Assembly: GCF_003949795.1 (NCBI RefSeq)
Contig: NZ_RPRY01000005.1
Span: forward strand, 1-64,000
Direction: 5' to 3'
DNA: 64,000 bases
DNA from: Streptomyces sp. WAC06614
Lineage (GTDB): Bacteria; Actinomycetota; Actinomycetes; Streptomycetales; Streptomycetaceae
The notes below the pieces were generated by a model. That model ran no database searches and was not told the DNA's origin. It saw only the letters and a list, made by a program, of their open reading frames with translations. Positions 37,691-46,204 of this stretch are shown in pieces. Each line of letters starts with the position of its first letter. The first letter of the stretch is position 1. Both the position numbers and the translations under genes were made by a program.

Positions 37691-38245
37691 ATGGGCCGGA
37701 CGGCGCTGATCGTGATCGACATGCTCAACACCTACGACCACGAGGACGCCGAGGTCCTGGTGCGGTCCGTCCGTGAAGCCCTGCCGGGCGTGGAGGCGCT
37801 GCTGGGGCGGGCGCGGAAGGCCGGCGCCCCGGTCGTCTACGTGAACGACAACTTCGGCCGCTGGCGTTCCCACCACGGCGAGATCCTCGAAGCCGCCCTG
37901 GCCGGCCGCTACGCCGACCTGGTGGAGCCGATCGCCCCGGACGAGGAGTCCCTGTTCGTCGTCAAGGCGCGGCACTCGGCGTTCTTCGAGACGCCCCTGG
38001 CCTACCTGCTGGGCCAGCTGGAGGCGCGGCGGGTGGTGCTGTGCGGGCAGGTGACCGAGCAGTGCGTGCTCTACTCGGCGCTGGACGCCCACATCCGCCA
38101 CCTCGACGTCGTCGTCGCCCTCGACGCGGTCGCCCACATCGACCCCGGTCTCGCCGAGGCGGCCCTGCGGATGATGGAACGCAACATGTCGGCCGAGCTG
38201 CGCACGAGCGCCGGGATCACCTTCGAGGACGCTCCGGCGGGCTGA
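37691..38245 (+). CDS. Isochorismatase-family cysteine hydrolase
   Basis: The 184-residue alpha/beta hydrolase has the catalytic Asp in VIDMLNTYDH, Lys in FVVKARHSAFFETPL and nucleophilic Cys in QVTEQCVLYSALDAH. Members include nicotinamidases and isochorismatases; no partner gene indicates which. ATG 37691 is chosen because GGAAGG lies upstream; the frame is open to GTG 37673. Confidence 0.9.
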   Translation: MGRTALIVIDMLNTYDHEDAEVLVRSVREALPGVEALLGRARKAGAPVVYVNDNFGRWRSHHGEILEAALAGRYADLVEPIAPDEESLFVVKARHSAFFETPLAYLLGQLEARRVVLCGQVTEQCVLYSALDAHIRHLDVVVALDAVAHIDPGLAEAALRMMERNMSAELRTSAGITFEDAPAG

Positions 38246-38257
38246 CGACCGCGGGGC

Positions 38258-38317
38258 GCGGAGGTGCGGGCCGCGGAGGTGCGGGCCGCGAAGGTGCGGG
38301 CCGCGGAGGTGCGGGCC
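38258..38317. repeat. Four tandem 15-bp intergenic repeats
   Basis: The unit GCGGAGGTGCGGGCC occurs at 38258, 38273, 38288 (one substitution) and 38303, with a decayed fifth copy after it. It lies between the hydrolase stop and the lipoprotein gene and has no obvious fold. Confidence 0.85.
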
Positions 38318-38477
38318 GCGACGGGGCCCGTACGCGGAGGGCGCCCCGTACGCGGGAAGGCGACCCGCGCCCGACCGAGTGATGGACGCCGTGGCCGGCG
38401 GCGTGTGCGGGCCAGGGGCCGGAAGCGCCGTGCAAGGGTGCTGGGGCTCGACCGGCCCCGCCCCCCAGGAGTCCCCG

Positions 38478-38933
38478 GTGCTCGCACGCAGACAGCTCAA
38501 GGGCCCGCCTCGACGACGACCGGCCGGGCGGCGCCCCTGGTGCGGGCTGCCCCTGGTGGCGGCCGTGGTGCTCGCGGCGTCCGGATGCGGGGGGCCGGCC
38601 GCGCGGGAGGACGCCGCCGCCGCGGTGGGAGCCGCCTTCGCAGCCGCCGTCACGGCCGGCGACCACGTCCGGGCCTGTGCACTGCTGGCGCCGCAGACCC
38701 GCCAGGAGCTGGAGCAGAACGAGCGGAAGAACTGCCCCTCGGCGTTCGCCTCGCAGGAGTTGCCCAGGGCCCGCGGTGTCCGGGGGGTCGAGGCGTACGG
38801 GCGGCAGGCGATGGTGCGGATGACGGGCGACACCCTGTTCCTGTCGCTGTTCACCGCGGGCTGGAAGGTGGTGGCCGCCGGCTGCACTCCGCGGCCCGAG
38901 CGGCCGTACGACTGTCTGCTCAAGGGGGCGTGA
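38478..38933 (+). CDS. Putative lipoprotein of unknown function
   Basis: The 151-residue protein has a basic start (RRQLKGPPRRRPAGRRP), a hydrophobic segment and a lipobox-like ASGC at about residues 38-41, indicating export and lipid anchoring. The mature part contains several cysteines (ACALL, NCPSAF, AAGCTPR, DCLLKG). GTG 38478 follows AGGAG at seven bases. It is followed three bases later by a 27-codon membrane peptide and a DUF6766 gene, apparently one operon. Confidence 0.75.
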   Translation: MLARRQLKGPPRRRPAGRRPWCGLPLVAAVVLAASGCGGPAAREDAAAAVGAAFAAAVTAGDHVRACALLAPQTRQELEQNERKNCPSAFASQELPRARGVRGVEAYGRQAMVRMTGDTLFLSLFTAGWKVVAAGCTPRPERPYDCLLKGA

Positions 38934-38936
38934 GGC

Positions 38937-39020
38937 GTGCGGTTCCTGTTCGTCGCGTGTCTGACGATCATCCTCGGCGGGCTCGGCTACTTCCTCACCA
39001 TCGGGGTGCTCCAGCGATGA
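38937..39020 (+). CDS. 27-residue single-pass membrane peptide
   Basis: GTG 38937 opens a 27-codon frame encoding VRFLFVACLTIILGGLGYFL plus TIGVLQR, almost wholly one transmembrane helix with a basic N-terminus. Its TGA overlaps the next ATG (ATGA), and it starts three bases after the lipoprotein stop (GAGG just before). The tight coupling on both sides argues that it is translated. It is too short for standard gene finders. Confidence 0.65.
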   Translation: MRFLFVACLTIILGGLGYFLTIGVLQR

Positions 39021-39712
39021 CCGACGGCCGCACGCCCCGCAGGCGCTTCTGGCGGGACAACAGCCTCACCCTCGCGTTCGGCATCGCCTTCCTGGTGGTG
39101 CTCGCCTGCCAGGCCGTCGCCGGGCACGCCGAGTTCAACGAACAGATGACGGTGGACGGCCTGCAGCCGCTCAGCTTCCCCGAGTACCTCACCTCCTCGG
39201 ACTTCGCCGTGGACGTGACCGAGAACTGGCAGTCGGAGTTCCTGCAGTTCTTCCTCTACATCTTCGGCACGGTCCATCTCGTCCAGCGCGGCTCCCCGGA
39301 GTCCAAGGAGGTCCACAAGACCGGCCCCGAGAGCGAGCGGGAGCAGCGCATGGGTGACCACGCGCGCCCCGATTCGCCCCGCTGGGCGGGGACCAAGGAC
39401 TGGCGCCAGACCCTCTACGCCCGCTCCCTGGGCACCGTCATGGGCACCCTGTTCGTGCTGTCCTGGCTGGCCCAGTCCATCACCGGCACCGCCGCGTACA
39501 ACGACCAGCAGCTGCGTCAACTGGAGGACCCGGTGAGCTGGGGCGGCTACGTCGTCACCCCCGACTTCTGGAACCGGACCCTGCAGAACTGGCAGTCCGA
39601 ACTCCTCGCGGTGGCCGCCATGGTCGTCCTGTCCATCTACCTCCGCCAGCGCGGGTCCCCGGAGTCCAAGCCGGTCGGCGCCTCCCACGCGGCCACCGGG
39701 GTCGAAGGCTGA
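39017..39712 (+). CDS. DUF6766 membrane protein
   Basis: The 231-residue protein shows two similar halves: each has a transmembrane helix, NW(Q)SE(F/L)L, and a helix ending in QRGSPESK (seen at about 97 and 215). This duplicated layout is typical of the DUF6766 family. Four membrane helices are predicted (about 16-35, 75-95, 140-160, 193-212). ATG overlaps the stop of the 27-residue peptide. Function unknown. Confidence 0.85.
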   Translation: MTDGRTPRRRFWRDNSLTLAFGIAFLVVLACQAVAGHAEFNEQMTVDGLQPLSFPEYLTSSDFAVDVTENWQSEFLQFFLYIFGTVHLVQRGSPESKEVHKTGPESEREQRMGDHARPDSPRWAGTKDWRQTLYARSLGTVMGTLFVLSWLAQSITGTAAYNDQQLRQLEDPVSWGGYVVTPDFWNRTLQNWQSELLAVAAMVVLSIYLRQRGSPESKPVGASHAATGVEG

Positions 39713-39834
39713 CGAACACGCGTTCGATGACCCTCGTCGGTCCGCCGTGCCGCCGTCCGGGGGCGCACTACCATGAAAGACGAGGTCCTCTTGATCCCCG
39801 TACCTGCCCGCAGTGAGACGGTAGGGAGGCCCGC

Positions 39835-41667
39835 ATGGACGTCGGGAACGGATCCGGGCGCGGCGGAGGCCCGCGGTACCTGCCGATCTCCGAGCACGGC
39901 CTGATCGGTGATCTCCGTACCGCCGCGCTGGTGGGGAACAACGGCACGATCGACTGGTACTGCTGCCCGCGCTTCGACGCGCCGAGCGTCTTCGCCGCCA
40001 TCCTCGACGCCGACCGGGGCGGCTCGTGGGAACTGGCCGCCGAGGTGCCGGCGCGGACCCGGCAGTTCTACTTCCCCGACACCAATGTGCTGATCACCCG
40101 GTTCTACGCCCCCGACGGCGTGGCCGAGATCCAGGACTTCATGCCGGTGGTCGACGAGTCGCGCGAGGCGGACCGGCACCGGCTGATCCGGCGGGTGGTG
40201 TGCGTCCGCGGGACCCTGCCGTTCGCCACGCGGATCGCCCCGCGCTTCGGCTACGGGGCCGAGCCGCACACCGTCCGTGCGCGGGCCCACGAGGCCGTCT
40301 TCGAGTCCCCGTCGCTCACCCTGGCGCTCACCGCCACCGTGCCGCTGGAGACCGACGGCACGGACGTGTGGTCGGAGTTCAAACTCCTCGAAGGCGAGTC
40401 CGTGGTGTTCGCCCTGGACCGGCTCGAGGGTGACCTGCGCCCGCGGGCCTGTCCGCACGCCGAGGCGGAGGAACAGTTCGAGGCGACGGTCCGGTTCTGG
40501 TCCCGGTGGCTCGGCCGCTCCCGCTACCGCGGCCGGTGGCGGGAGATGGTGCACCGCTCCGCGCTGGCCCTGAAGCTGCTCACCTATGCGCCGACCGGGG
40601 CGATCGTGGCCGCGCCGACGACCAGCCTGCCCGAGGGCATCGGGGGCGAGCGCAACTGGGACTACCGGTACGTGTGGGTCCGCGACGCCGCCTTCTGCGT
40701 CTACGCCATGCTCCGCCTGGGCTTCACCTCGGAGGCCGAGGCGTTCATGAGCTTCCTGTCCGAGCGGTGCATCGGACGGGGAGCCGCCGGCAGCGATCCG
40801 CTGCAGATCATGTACGGCATCGACGGCCGCAGCGACCTGCCCGAGTCCGTGCTGCCCCACCTCGACGGGCACCTGGGCTCCGCTCCGGTCCGGGTGGGGA
40901 ACGCCGCCACCGAGCAGCTCCAGCTCGACATCTACGGAGCCCTGATCGACTCCGTCTACCTGTACGACAAATGGGGCCGGCCCATCAGCAGTGGCCACTG
41001 GGACGAGGTCGGTGCCGTGGTGGACTGGCTCTGCGACCACTGGGACCAGCCCGACGAGGGCGTCTGGGAGACCCGGGGCGGCCGGAAGAACTTCGTCTAC
41101 TCCCGGCTGATGTGCTGGGTGGCCATCGAACGGGCGGTCCGGATGGCCAACCGGCGCGGCCTGCCCGCCGACCTCCAGCGCTGGCAGCGCAACCGGGACG
41201 CGATCTACCGGCAGATCATGAAGGAGGGCTGGTCGGCCGAGCGCGGGGCGTTCGTGCAGGCGCTGGGCGAGGACGTCCTCGACGCCTCGGTACTGATGAT
41301 GCCGATGGCCAAGTTCATCGCGCCCACGGACCCCAAGTGGCTCTCGACCCTGGACGCCCTCACCACGGACCTGGTCTCCGACTCCCTGGTCTACCGCTAC
41401 GACCCCGAGGCCAGCCCGGACGGGCTGCGGGGGGCCGAGGGCACGTTCTCGATCTGCTCCTTCTGGTACGTCGAGGCGCTCACCCGCGCCGGCCGCCTGG
41501 AGGAGGCCCGGCTGTCCTTCGAGAAGATGCTCACCTACGCCAACCATGTCGGCCTCTACGCCGAGGAGATCGGCCGCAGCGGGGAACAACTCGGCAACTT
41601 CCCGCAGGCGTTCACCCACCTCTCCCTGATCAGCGCCGCCTTCAACCTCGACCGCGCCCTCGGCTAG
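39835..41667 (+). CDS. GH15 family glucan hydrolase (glucoamylase/trehalase-like)
   Basis: The 610-residue cytosolic protein has the GH15 N-terminal beta domain (YLPISEHGLIGDLRTAALVGNNGTIDWYCCPRFDAPSVF is characteristic of this subgroup) and an alpha/alpha-barrel with ERNWDYRYVWVRDAAF, HWDEVGAVVDWL and FSICSFWYVEAL. Relatives in mycobacteria act as trehalases; the substrate here is not certain. No signal peptide. GGAGGCCCGC precedes ATG 39835. Confidence 0.92.
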   Translation: MDVGNGSGRGGGPRYLPISEHGLIGDLRTAALVGNNGTIDWYCCPRFDAPSVFAAILDADRGGSWELAAEVPARTRQFYFPDTNVLITRFYAPDGVAEIQDFMPVVDESREADRHRLIRRVVCVRGTLPFATRIAPRFGYGAEPHTVRARAHEAVFESPSLTLALTATVPLETDGTDVWSEFKLLEGESVVFALDRLEGDLRPRACPHAEAEEQFEATVRFWSRWLGRSRYRGRWREMVHRSALALKLLTYAPTGAIVAAPTTSLPEGIGGERNWDYRYVWVRDAAFCVYAMLRLGFTSEAEAFMSFLSERCIGRGAAGSDPLQIMYGIDGRSDLPESVLPHLDGHLGSAPVRVGNAATEQLQLDIYGALIDSVYLYDKWGRPISSGHWDEVGAVVDWLCDHWDQPDEGVWETRGGRKNFVYSRLMCWVAIERAVRMANRRGLPADLQRWQRNRDAIYRQIMKEGWSAERGAFVQALGEDVLDASVLMMPMAKFIAPTDPKWLSTLDALTTDLVSDSLVYRYDPEASPDGLRGAEGTFSICSFWYVEALTRAGRLEEARLSFEKMLTYANHVGLYAEEIGRSGEQLGNFPQAFTHLSLISAAFNLDRALG

Positions 41668-41731
41668 GCCCGATGGACGCACCGCAACGCGGCGACAGTC
41701 GCTGCTGCCCCCTGCTGCGAAGGATCACCCG

Positions 41732-42799
41732 ATGTCTGCTTCTGCTTCTCCCTCTGCCCGGGCCGCCGCGGCCGCTCCCACCGGCCCCCTTCGCGCCGTA
41801 CGGGTCCCCGAGCCCGGGGCCGTCCCCCGGCTGACCGAGGTCGCCGCCGTCGAGCCCGGTCCGGGCGCCGTACGGGTGACGGTCGAGGCGTGCGGGGTCT
41901 GCCACTCCGACCTCCTCGTCGCCGCCGGGGCCCTACCGGGCACCACGTTCCCCGTCACGCCCGGCCACGAGATCGCCGGCCGGGTCGACGCCCTCGGCGC
42001 GGGGGTGGAGGGCCGGCAGGTCGGGGACCGGGTCGCCATCGGCTGGTACGGCGGGAGCTGCGGGCACTGCGACGCCTGCCGGGACGGCGACGCCATCCTG
42101 TGCCCCGACCTGGCGGTGCCCGGCGCCGCCTACCCGGGCGGCTACGCCGACTCCGTCGTCGTGCCCGCCATGGCGCTGGCGGCGATCCCCGACGAGCTGA
42201 CCGCCGTCGAGGCCGCCCCGCTCGCGTGCGCCGGCGTCACCGTCTTCAACGCCCTGCGCCGCTCGGCGGCCCGCCCCGGCGACACCGTGGCCGTCCTGGG
42301 CGTGGGCGGACTCGGGCACCTGGGCGTGCAGTTCGCCCGCGCCATGGGATTCCGTACGGTGGCCGTCGCCCGCGGCCAGGAGAAGAAGGACCTGGCCCGA
42401 CAGCTCGGCGCCGCCCACTACGTCGACAGCACCGGGGGCGCCGTCGCCGAGCAGCTCCAGGCGCTCGGCGGGGCCAAGGTCGTCCTGGCCACCGTCACCG
42501 ACGCGGACGCCATGTCCGCCACCGTCGACGGGCTCGGCCGCCGCGGCGAACTGATCATCGTCGGCGTCTCGCCCGACCAGCTCAAGATCACCGGGCTTCA
42601 GCTGATGCACGGCGACCGCAGGATCTCCGCCCATTCCTCCGGCGCCGCCGTCGACACCCAGGACACCCTGCGCTTCGCCGCCCAGACCGGCGTACGCGCC
42701 TGGACCGAGGAGGTCCCCCTGGAGGCGACGGCCGCCGCGGTCGACCGCATGACCACCGGAAAGGCCCGCTTCCGCATGGTCGTCACCACGGGCCGCTGA
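41732..42799 (+). CDS. Zinc-dependent alcohol dehydrogenase (AdhP-like)
   Basis: The 355-residue MDR enzyme has GVCHSDLLVAAG and GHEIAGRV for catalytic zinc, a CGHCDACRDGDAILC structural-zinc loop, and the nucleotide motif VLGVGGLGHLGVQ. This is the AdhP/AdhA type that oxidises primary alcohols. AAGGATCACCCG lies before ATG 41732. It is the last ordinary gene before the defence-type locus. Confidence 0.93.
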   Translation: MSASASPSARAAAAAPTGPLRAVRVPEPGAVPRLTEVAAVEPGPGAVRVTVEACGVCHSDLLVAAGALPGTTFPVTPGHEIAGRVDALGAGVEGRQVGDRVAIGWYGGSCGHCDACRDGDAILCPDLAVPGAAYPGGYADSVVVPAMALAAIPDELTAVEAAPLACAGVTVFNALRRSAARPGDTVAVLGVGGLGHLGVQFARAMGFRTVAVARGQEKKDLARQLGAAHYVDSTGGAVAEQLQALGGAKVVLATVTDADAMSATVDGLGRRGELIIVGVSPDQLKITGLQLMHGDRRISAHSSGAAVDTQDTLRFAAQTGVRAWTEEVPLEATAAAVDRMTTGKARFRMVVTTGR

Positions 42800-42985
42800 G
42801 GCGGTCCGCCCCGAAGCGCTGCGGGCGGGGGGGCTCAGGACGTCCGGCAAGTCGGCTCCTGCACAGGGCTGGTGACGGTGGCGTATCGTGCGTTTTGCTG
42901 CCATTTCTCGGCCGGCTGTCGGTGACGGGCGGGCGGCCGGGAGGTGGAGGGCTCGGCTTCGTGTCTCGCATCGGTTGCCGCAGGC

Positions 42986-42991
42986 TAAACT
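42986..42991 (+). promoter_or_regulatory. Candidate -10 of a leaderless promoter for the methyltransferase
   Basis: TAAACT ends eight bases before ATG 43000, and no ribosome-binding site is visible, so transcription may start at or next to the ATG. The first ~60 coding bases are unusually A/T-rich (ATTCTTGAGAATCC, ATTTTGGATCTTTT). No convincing -35 was found. Confidence 0.4.
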
Positions 42992-42999
42992 TTCGCCAC

Positions 43000-44367
43000 A
43001 TGACCAGCTCGGACGCAGCCTCTCGAATTCTTGAGAATCCATACATTTTGGATCTTTTCGCTGGTCCGGGTGGTCTCGACGTAGCCGCGCACATGCTCGA
43101 CGTACCGTCGCTCGGCATCGAATGGGACAAGGACGCGTGTGAGACGCGTTACATGGCCGGACTTGCGACGTGGCACGCCGACGTCAGCGCCGTACGGCAG
43201 CGCCGGTTCGAGGACCTGCCCAAGGAGCTGAACGTACTGGCCGGTGGCCCGCCGTGCCAGACGTACTCGGTCGCCGGCAACGGTGCCGGGCGCAAGGCCC
43301 TGGAAGAGGTCAAGAGGCTCGTCCACGAGTTGGTCGTGGGCCGCGTCGACGAGGAGGGCATCGACGCCGAGCTGAAGGAACTGGAGAGCAAGGGGGGCGA
43401 CCCACGGACCGCGCTGGTCCTGGAGCCCCTTCGGTACGCGATCAAGGCCCTCCACTCCGACAACCGGTCGGGGCGCCCCTTCGACGTGATCGTCCTGGAG
43501 CAGGTACCGCAGGTCAAGGAGCTCTGGGAGGTCTACCGGAGTGCTCTGAAGGAGGGGCTGCCGCGCCCGGACGGATCACGGGTGCCGTACGAGGTCGCCG
43601 CGGTCAAGACCCTGCACACCGAGGCCTACGGAGTCCCCCAGACCCGCCGCAGGACGATCCTGATCGCGCGGCTCCAGGAGCACGGAGTCCCTCCGCTGCC
43701 CGTCGCGACGCACCACGCCTACAACTTGCGCAATCCCGTCCAGGGCGGCCCTGACGACCCGGCGGCGACACTGCCTGCCGAGAAGGGCACCGACCCGACG
43801 CCCCGGCCCTGGGTCGCGATGGGTGAGGTGCTCGCCCGGGCGACGGCGGGCAGACCCGGCGGCCTGAGGGCACCGTTCGAGATCAGGTCGAACTACGGAA
43901 GCGGCGGTGACCCGAGCAAGCGGGGCATCCGAACGGACCGCCAGCCGTCCTTCACGGTGACGGGGAAGGTCTCCCGCAACGCCGTCCGGTACCCGCAGAG
44001 CAGCACCCAGCCCGATCCCGACCGCCTGACCATCACCGAAGCCGGCATTCTCCAGACCTTCCCGCCCAACTACCCCTGGGAGGGCGGTGACCGGTCGCAG
44101 CAGGTCGGCAATGCCGTGCCCCCGCTGTTCGGGATGCACGTGCTCGCTGCGGCCCTGTCGCTGCCGCTCCCGCCGGAGGAAGGGCTCAGGGAGGACTGGC
44201 GCATCGCCACCGAGGAGGACCGCGCCACGCTGCGCAAGGAAGGCTGCGGCGCCCCGGACGGCTGCGGTCCCGACTGCCCGGAGCCGAAGGATCAGTCCTC
44301 TCCTTCCGGCTCCTCCGGCTCGTCCCGTCCGCGGACCCGCGCGTCCGCGAAGAGGTCGGAGAAGTAG
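43000..44367 (+). CDS. C5-cytosine DNA methyltransferase of a DISARM-like locus
   Basis: The 455-residue enzyme methylates cytosine at C5. Motif I is LDLFAGPGGLD (18-27), motif IV GGPPCQTYS with the nucleophile Cys86, motif VI LEQVPQV (ENV has become E167-Q-V), motif VIII QTRRRTILIA, and motif X QVGNAVPP. A ~70-residue insert lies between IV and VI. It probably marks host DNA as self for the nearby DrmA/DrmB system, similar to DrmMII of class 2 DISARM; the target site is unknown. Its last 76 bases overlap the convergent DUF6339-like gene. The C-terminal tail is Ser/Arg-rich. Confidence 0.93.
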   Translation: MTSSDAASRILENPYILDLFAGPGGLDVAAHMLDVPSLGIEWDKDACETRYMAGLATWHADVSAVRQRRFEDLPKELNVLAGGPPCQTYSVAGNGAGRKALEEVKRLVHELVVGRVDEEGIDAELKELESKGGDPRTALVLEPLRYAIKALHSDNRSGRPFDVIVLEQVPQVKELWEVYRSALKEGLPRPDGSRVPYEVAAVKTLHTEAYGVPQTRRRTILIARLQEHGVPPLPVATHHAYNLRNPVQGGPDDPAATLPAEKGTDPTPRPWVAMGEVLARATAGRPGGLRAPFEIRSNYGSGGDPSKRGIRTDRQPSFTVTGKVSRNAVRYPQSSTQPDPDRLTITEAGILQTFPPNYPWEGGDRSQQVGNAVPPLFGMHVLAAALSLPLPPEEGLREDWRIATEEDRATLRKEGCGAPDGCGPDCPEPKDQSSPSGSSGSSRPRTRASAKRSEK

Positions 44368-45203
44368 TCCACCAACGTGCTCACGGAGAGTTCCGGTGCC
44401 CGCTCCTCGTCGGGGCCGGACGGCAGGGCGTTCCGTGAGACCTGGCGGGCGGTCTCGGCCTCGTCGATCCAGTCGAGCAGCGGGCGGGACTCGCGTTCGG
44501 CGTCAGGTGCGATCACGTCGTACATGAGCGTGGCCGCCGACACGTTGACGGCTCCCACGAGTGCGTTGACCTCACGCCCCGTGCCGACCACGCCCTTGTC
44601 GACGAGCCGGACGATCGCCTGCGCGGTGGGGCGGTGGTTGATCACGGACAGGCGCAGGGCGGAGTTGAGGATGTCCTGGTTGCCGCAGGCCGTGACCACG
44701 GGGTCGTAGTGTGGGCCGTCGCGGAACAGCTCGGCAGCCCACCACAGGCGCGCGAAGGCCTGCTTGTGGTACTGCCCCCGGAAGCGCTCCGTGGCCACCT
44801 TTGCGGCCTTGCCTTCCTTGCCGTCCTTGGGCTCCGTGAGGTGTCGCCAGACCACGTAGTCCGGGGCGACCCCGAGGGCCAGGTAGTTCCACAGACCGGG
44901 GTCGGCCGCCTCTCGGCGGGTGAGCCTGAGGGCGGCGTGCAGGCGGGGGGCCAGCCAGGCATCGGCCTGTGTGGCCTTCAGCCCGTTGTTCCGGCAGTAG
45001 GCCATGGCGTCTTCGGCCAGGTCCCGGACGGGCTGCAGATCGCCGCGCCGATCGGCGTGCGGCAGTGGTTGTGCGACCTGGTTGAGCTTGATGCTCGGCA
45101 CGTCCTCGTGGCCGGTGAGCAGTCCCTCGGTGAGGAATTCCGCAGCGTCCGCGTTGGGGAGCAGTGCGAGGCGCTCCGGGAGGTGGCTGGGCCGGTCGGT
45201 CAT
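44292..45203 (-). CDS. DUF6339-like protein in the defence locus
   Basis: The 303-residue soluble protein includes LPERLALLPNADAAEFLTEGLL, a central WNYLALGVAPDYVVWRH, RLWWAAELFRDG and GNQDILNSALRLSVINH. The order resembles the actinobacterial DUF6339 family (from memory; needs a search). It is mainly helical, with an acidic tail (DEPEEPEGED). The ATG is coupled to the preceding gene (ATGA). It is the last gene of the three-gene leftward operon and runs 76 bases into the methyltransferase gene. Function unknown. Confidence 0.8.
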   Translation of the reverse strand: MTDRPSHLPERLALLPNADAAEFLTEGLLTGHEDVPSIKLNQVAQPLPHADRRGDLQPVRDLAEDAMAYCRNNGLKATQADAWLAPRLHAALRLTRREAADPGLWNYLALGVAPDYVVWRHLTEPKDGKEGKAAKVATERFRGQYHKQAFARLWWAAELFRDGPHYDPVVTACGNQDILNSALRLSVINHRPTAQAIVRLVDKGVVGTGREVNALVGAVNVSAATLMYDVIAPDAERESRPLLDWIDEAETARQVSRNALPSGPDEERAPELSVSTLVDYFSDLFADARVRGRDEPEEPEGED

Positions 45204-46204
45204 GCGTCGTCCCCCTGTGTGAGTCGTTCCAGGTCGCGAATGGTCGTGGAGAGCGTCCGAGGGACACCCGCGCGCCGGGAGGCGGCGAAGTGGATCCGGG
45301 GCTGGAGTTCCCCCCAGCCGGTGGCGGAGGTCCCGGTGCGGGCCGTGTGAACCTCGCGGAGAGCGTCCTCCGCCTCGTGGGACGGGTACATGTCGGGGAG
45401 CATCTCCCGCAGCACCTCGCCCTGCCAGCCGTGCGGGAACAGAGGGGTCCCGTCCTCCTCGATCTCCAGGTCGGCGACGGCGGAGTGGAAGACGGCCGTC
45501 CAGACCTCCGAGCACATCTGGGCGAGCAGCAGTTCCCGGACCGTCTTCTCCGCACCGTTGCCGCCGTCCGCCCCGATCAGGTCGCCGAGACCTTCGAAGT
45601 CGGTGTTGACCCGTACGGCCGGGATGCGCCCGGTCGTGTCGACGAGCCAGGGGGAGTCGCGGAACCGGTGGAGCCGGCTGGCCCCCGAGGCGAAGCCGAC
45701 CATCTTGACGTCGAGTTCGCGGGCGAGCGCGGGGGTGGCCTCGATGACGTCGACGAACCACTCGACGTCGGAGGTGGCGATCACCCGACCGGGGACGCCC
45801 CCCACGCTGGCGACGACGTGCACGGTGAGGGAGGCGCGGTCGAGCAGGTCGTTGCGGTGGAGGTACAGCTCGCCGGTCCGCTCGCGCCCGTCCTCGGAGG
45901 TCGGCGACAGCTCGACGGACGTCCGCAGGTTGGTGGCGCGCTCGGTGAGAACGGCGAGGACCTTCACGTCCTGCCAGGGTCCCGTGGGGTCCGTCGCCCT
46001 GGCCGGCAGGCCGGCGGTGAGGCGAAGGCGCGCCTGTGCCCAGTCGGGGCGGTCCTCGTCGGGTCCCAGGGCCACGACGCGCTCGACGGTGGAGACGTAC
46101 TTGCTCTCCACGTCCTCCCAGGGCTCGCCCTCGGCCTTGAGCTGGGCGCTCTCGACACGCCAGGACAGGTTGCCGGTGAGCCGCCGGTAGGGGTAGACCT
46201 TCAC
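45200..46204 (-). CDS. Unknown protein coupled to the HTH-ATPase
   Basis: This 334-residue protein was not recognised. It starts KVYPYRRLTGNLSWRVE, has a beta-rich first half (ELYLHRNDLLDRASLTVHVVASVGG) and a helical centre (KTVRELLLAQMCSEVWTAVFHSAVADLE), with no catalytic motif, signal peptide or membrane segment. The GTG overlaps the stop of the ATPase gene (GTGA) and its stop overlaps the next ATG, so the three proteins are made together and probably form one complex. Confidence 0.82.
   Translation of the reverse strand: MKVYPYRRLTGNLSWRVESAQLKAEGEPWEDVESKYVSTVERVVALGPDEDRPDWAQARLRLTAGLPARATDPTGPWQDVKVLAVLTERATNLRTSVELSPTSEDGRERTGELYLHRNDLLDRASLTVHVVASVGGVPGRVIATSDVEWFVDVIEATPALARELDVKMVGFASGASRLHRFRDSPWLVDTTGRIPAVRVNTDFEGLGDLIGADGGNGAEKTVRELLLAQMCSEVWTAVFHSAVADLEIEEDGTPLFPHGWQGEVLREMLPDMYPSHEAEDALREVHTARTGTSATGWGELQPRIHFAASRRAGVPRTLSTTIRDLERLTQGDDA

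Noticed and set aside
38258-38317. Tandem 15-bp units as a CRISPR array
   Set aside because: Repeats are directly adjacent with no spacers and no cas genes nearby.
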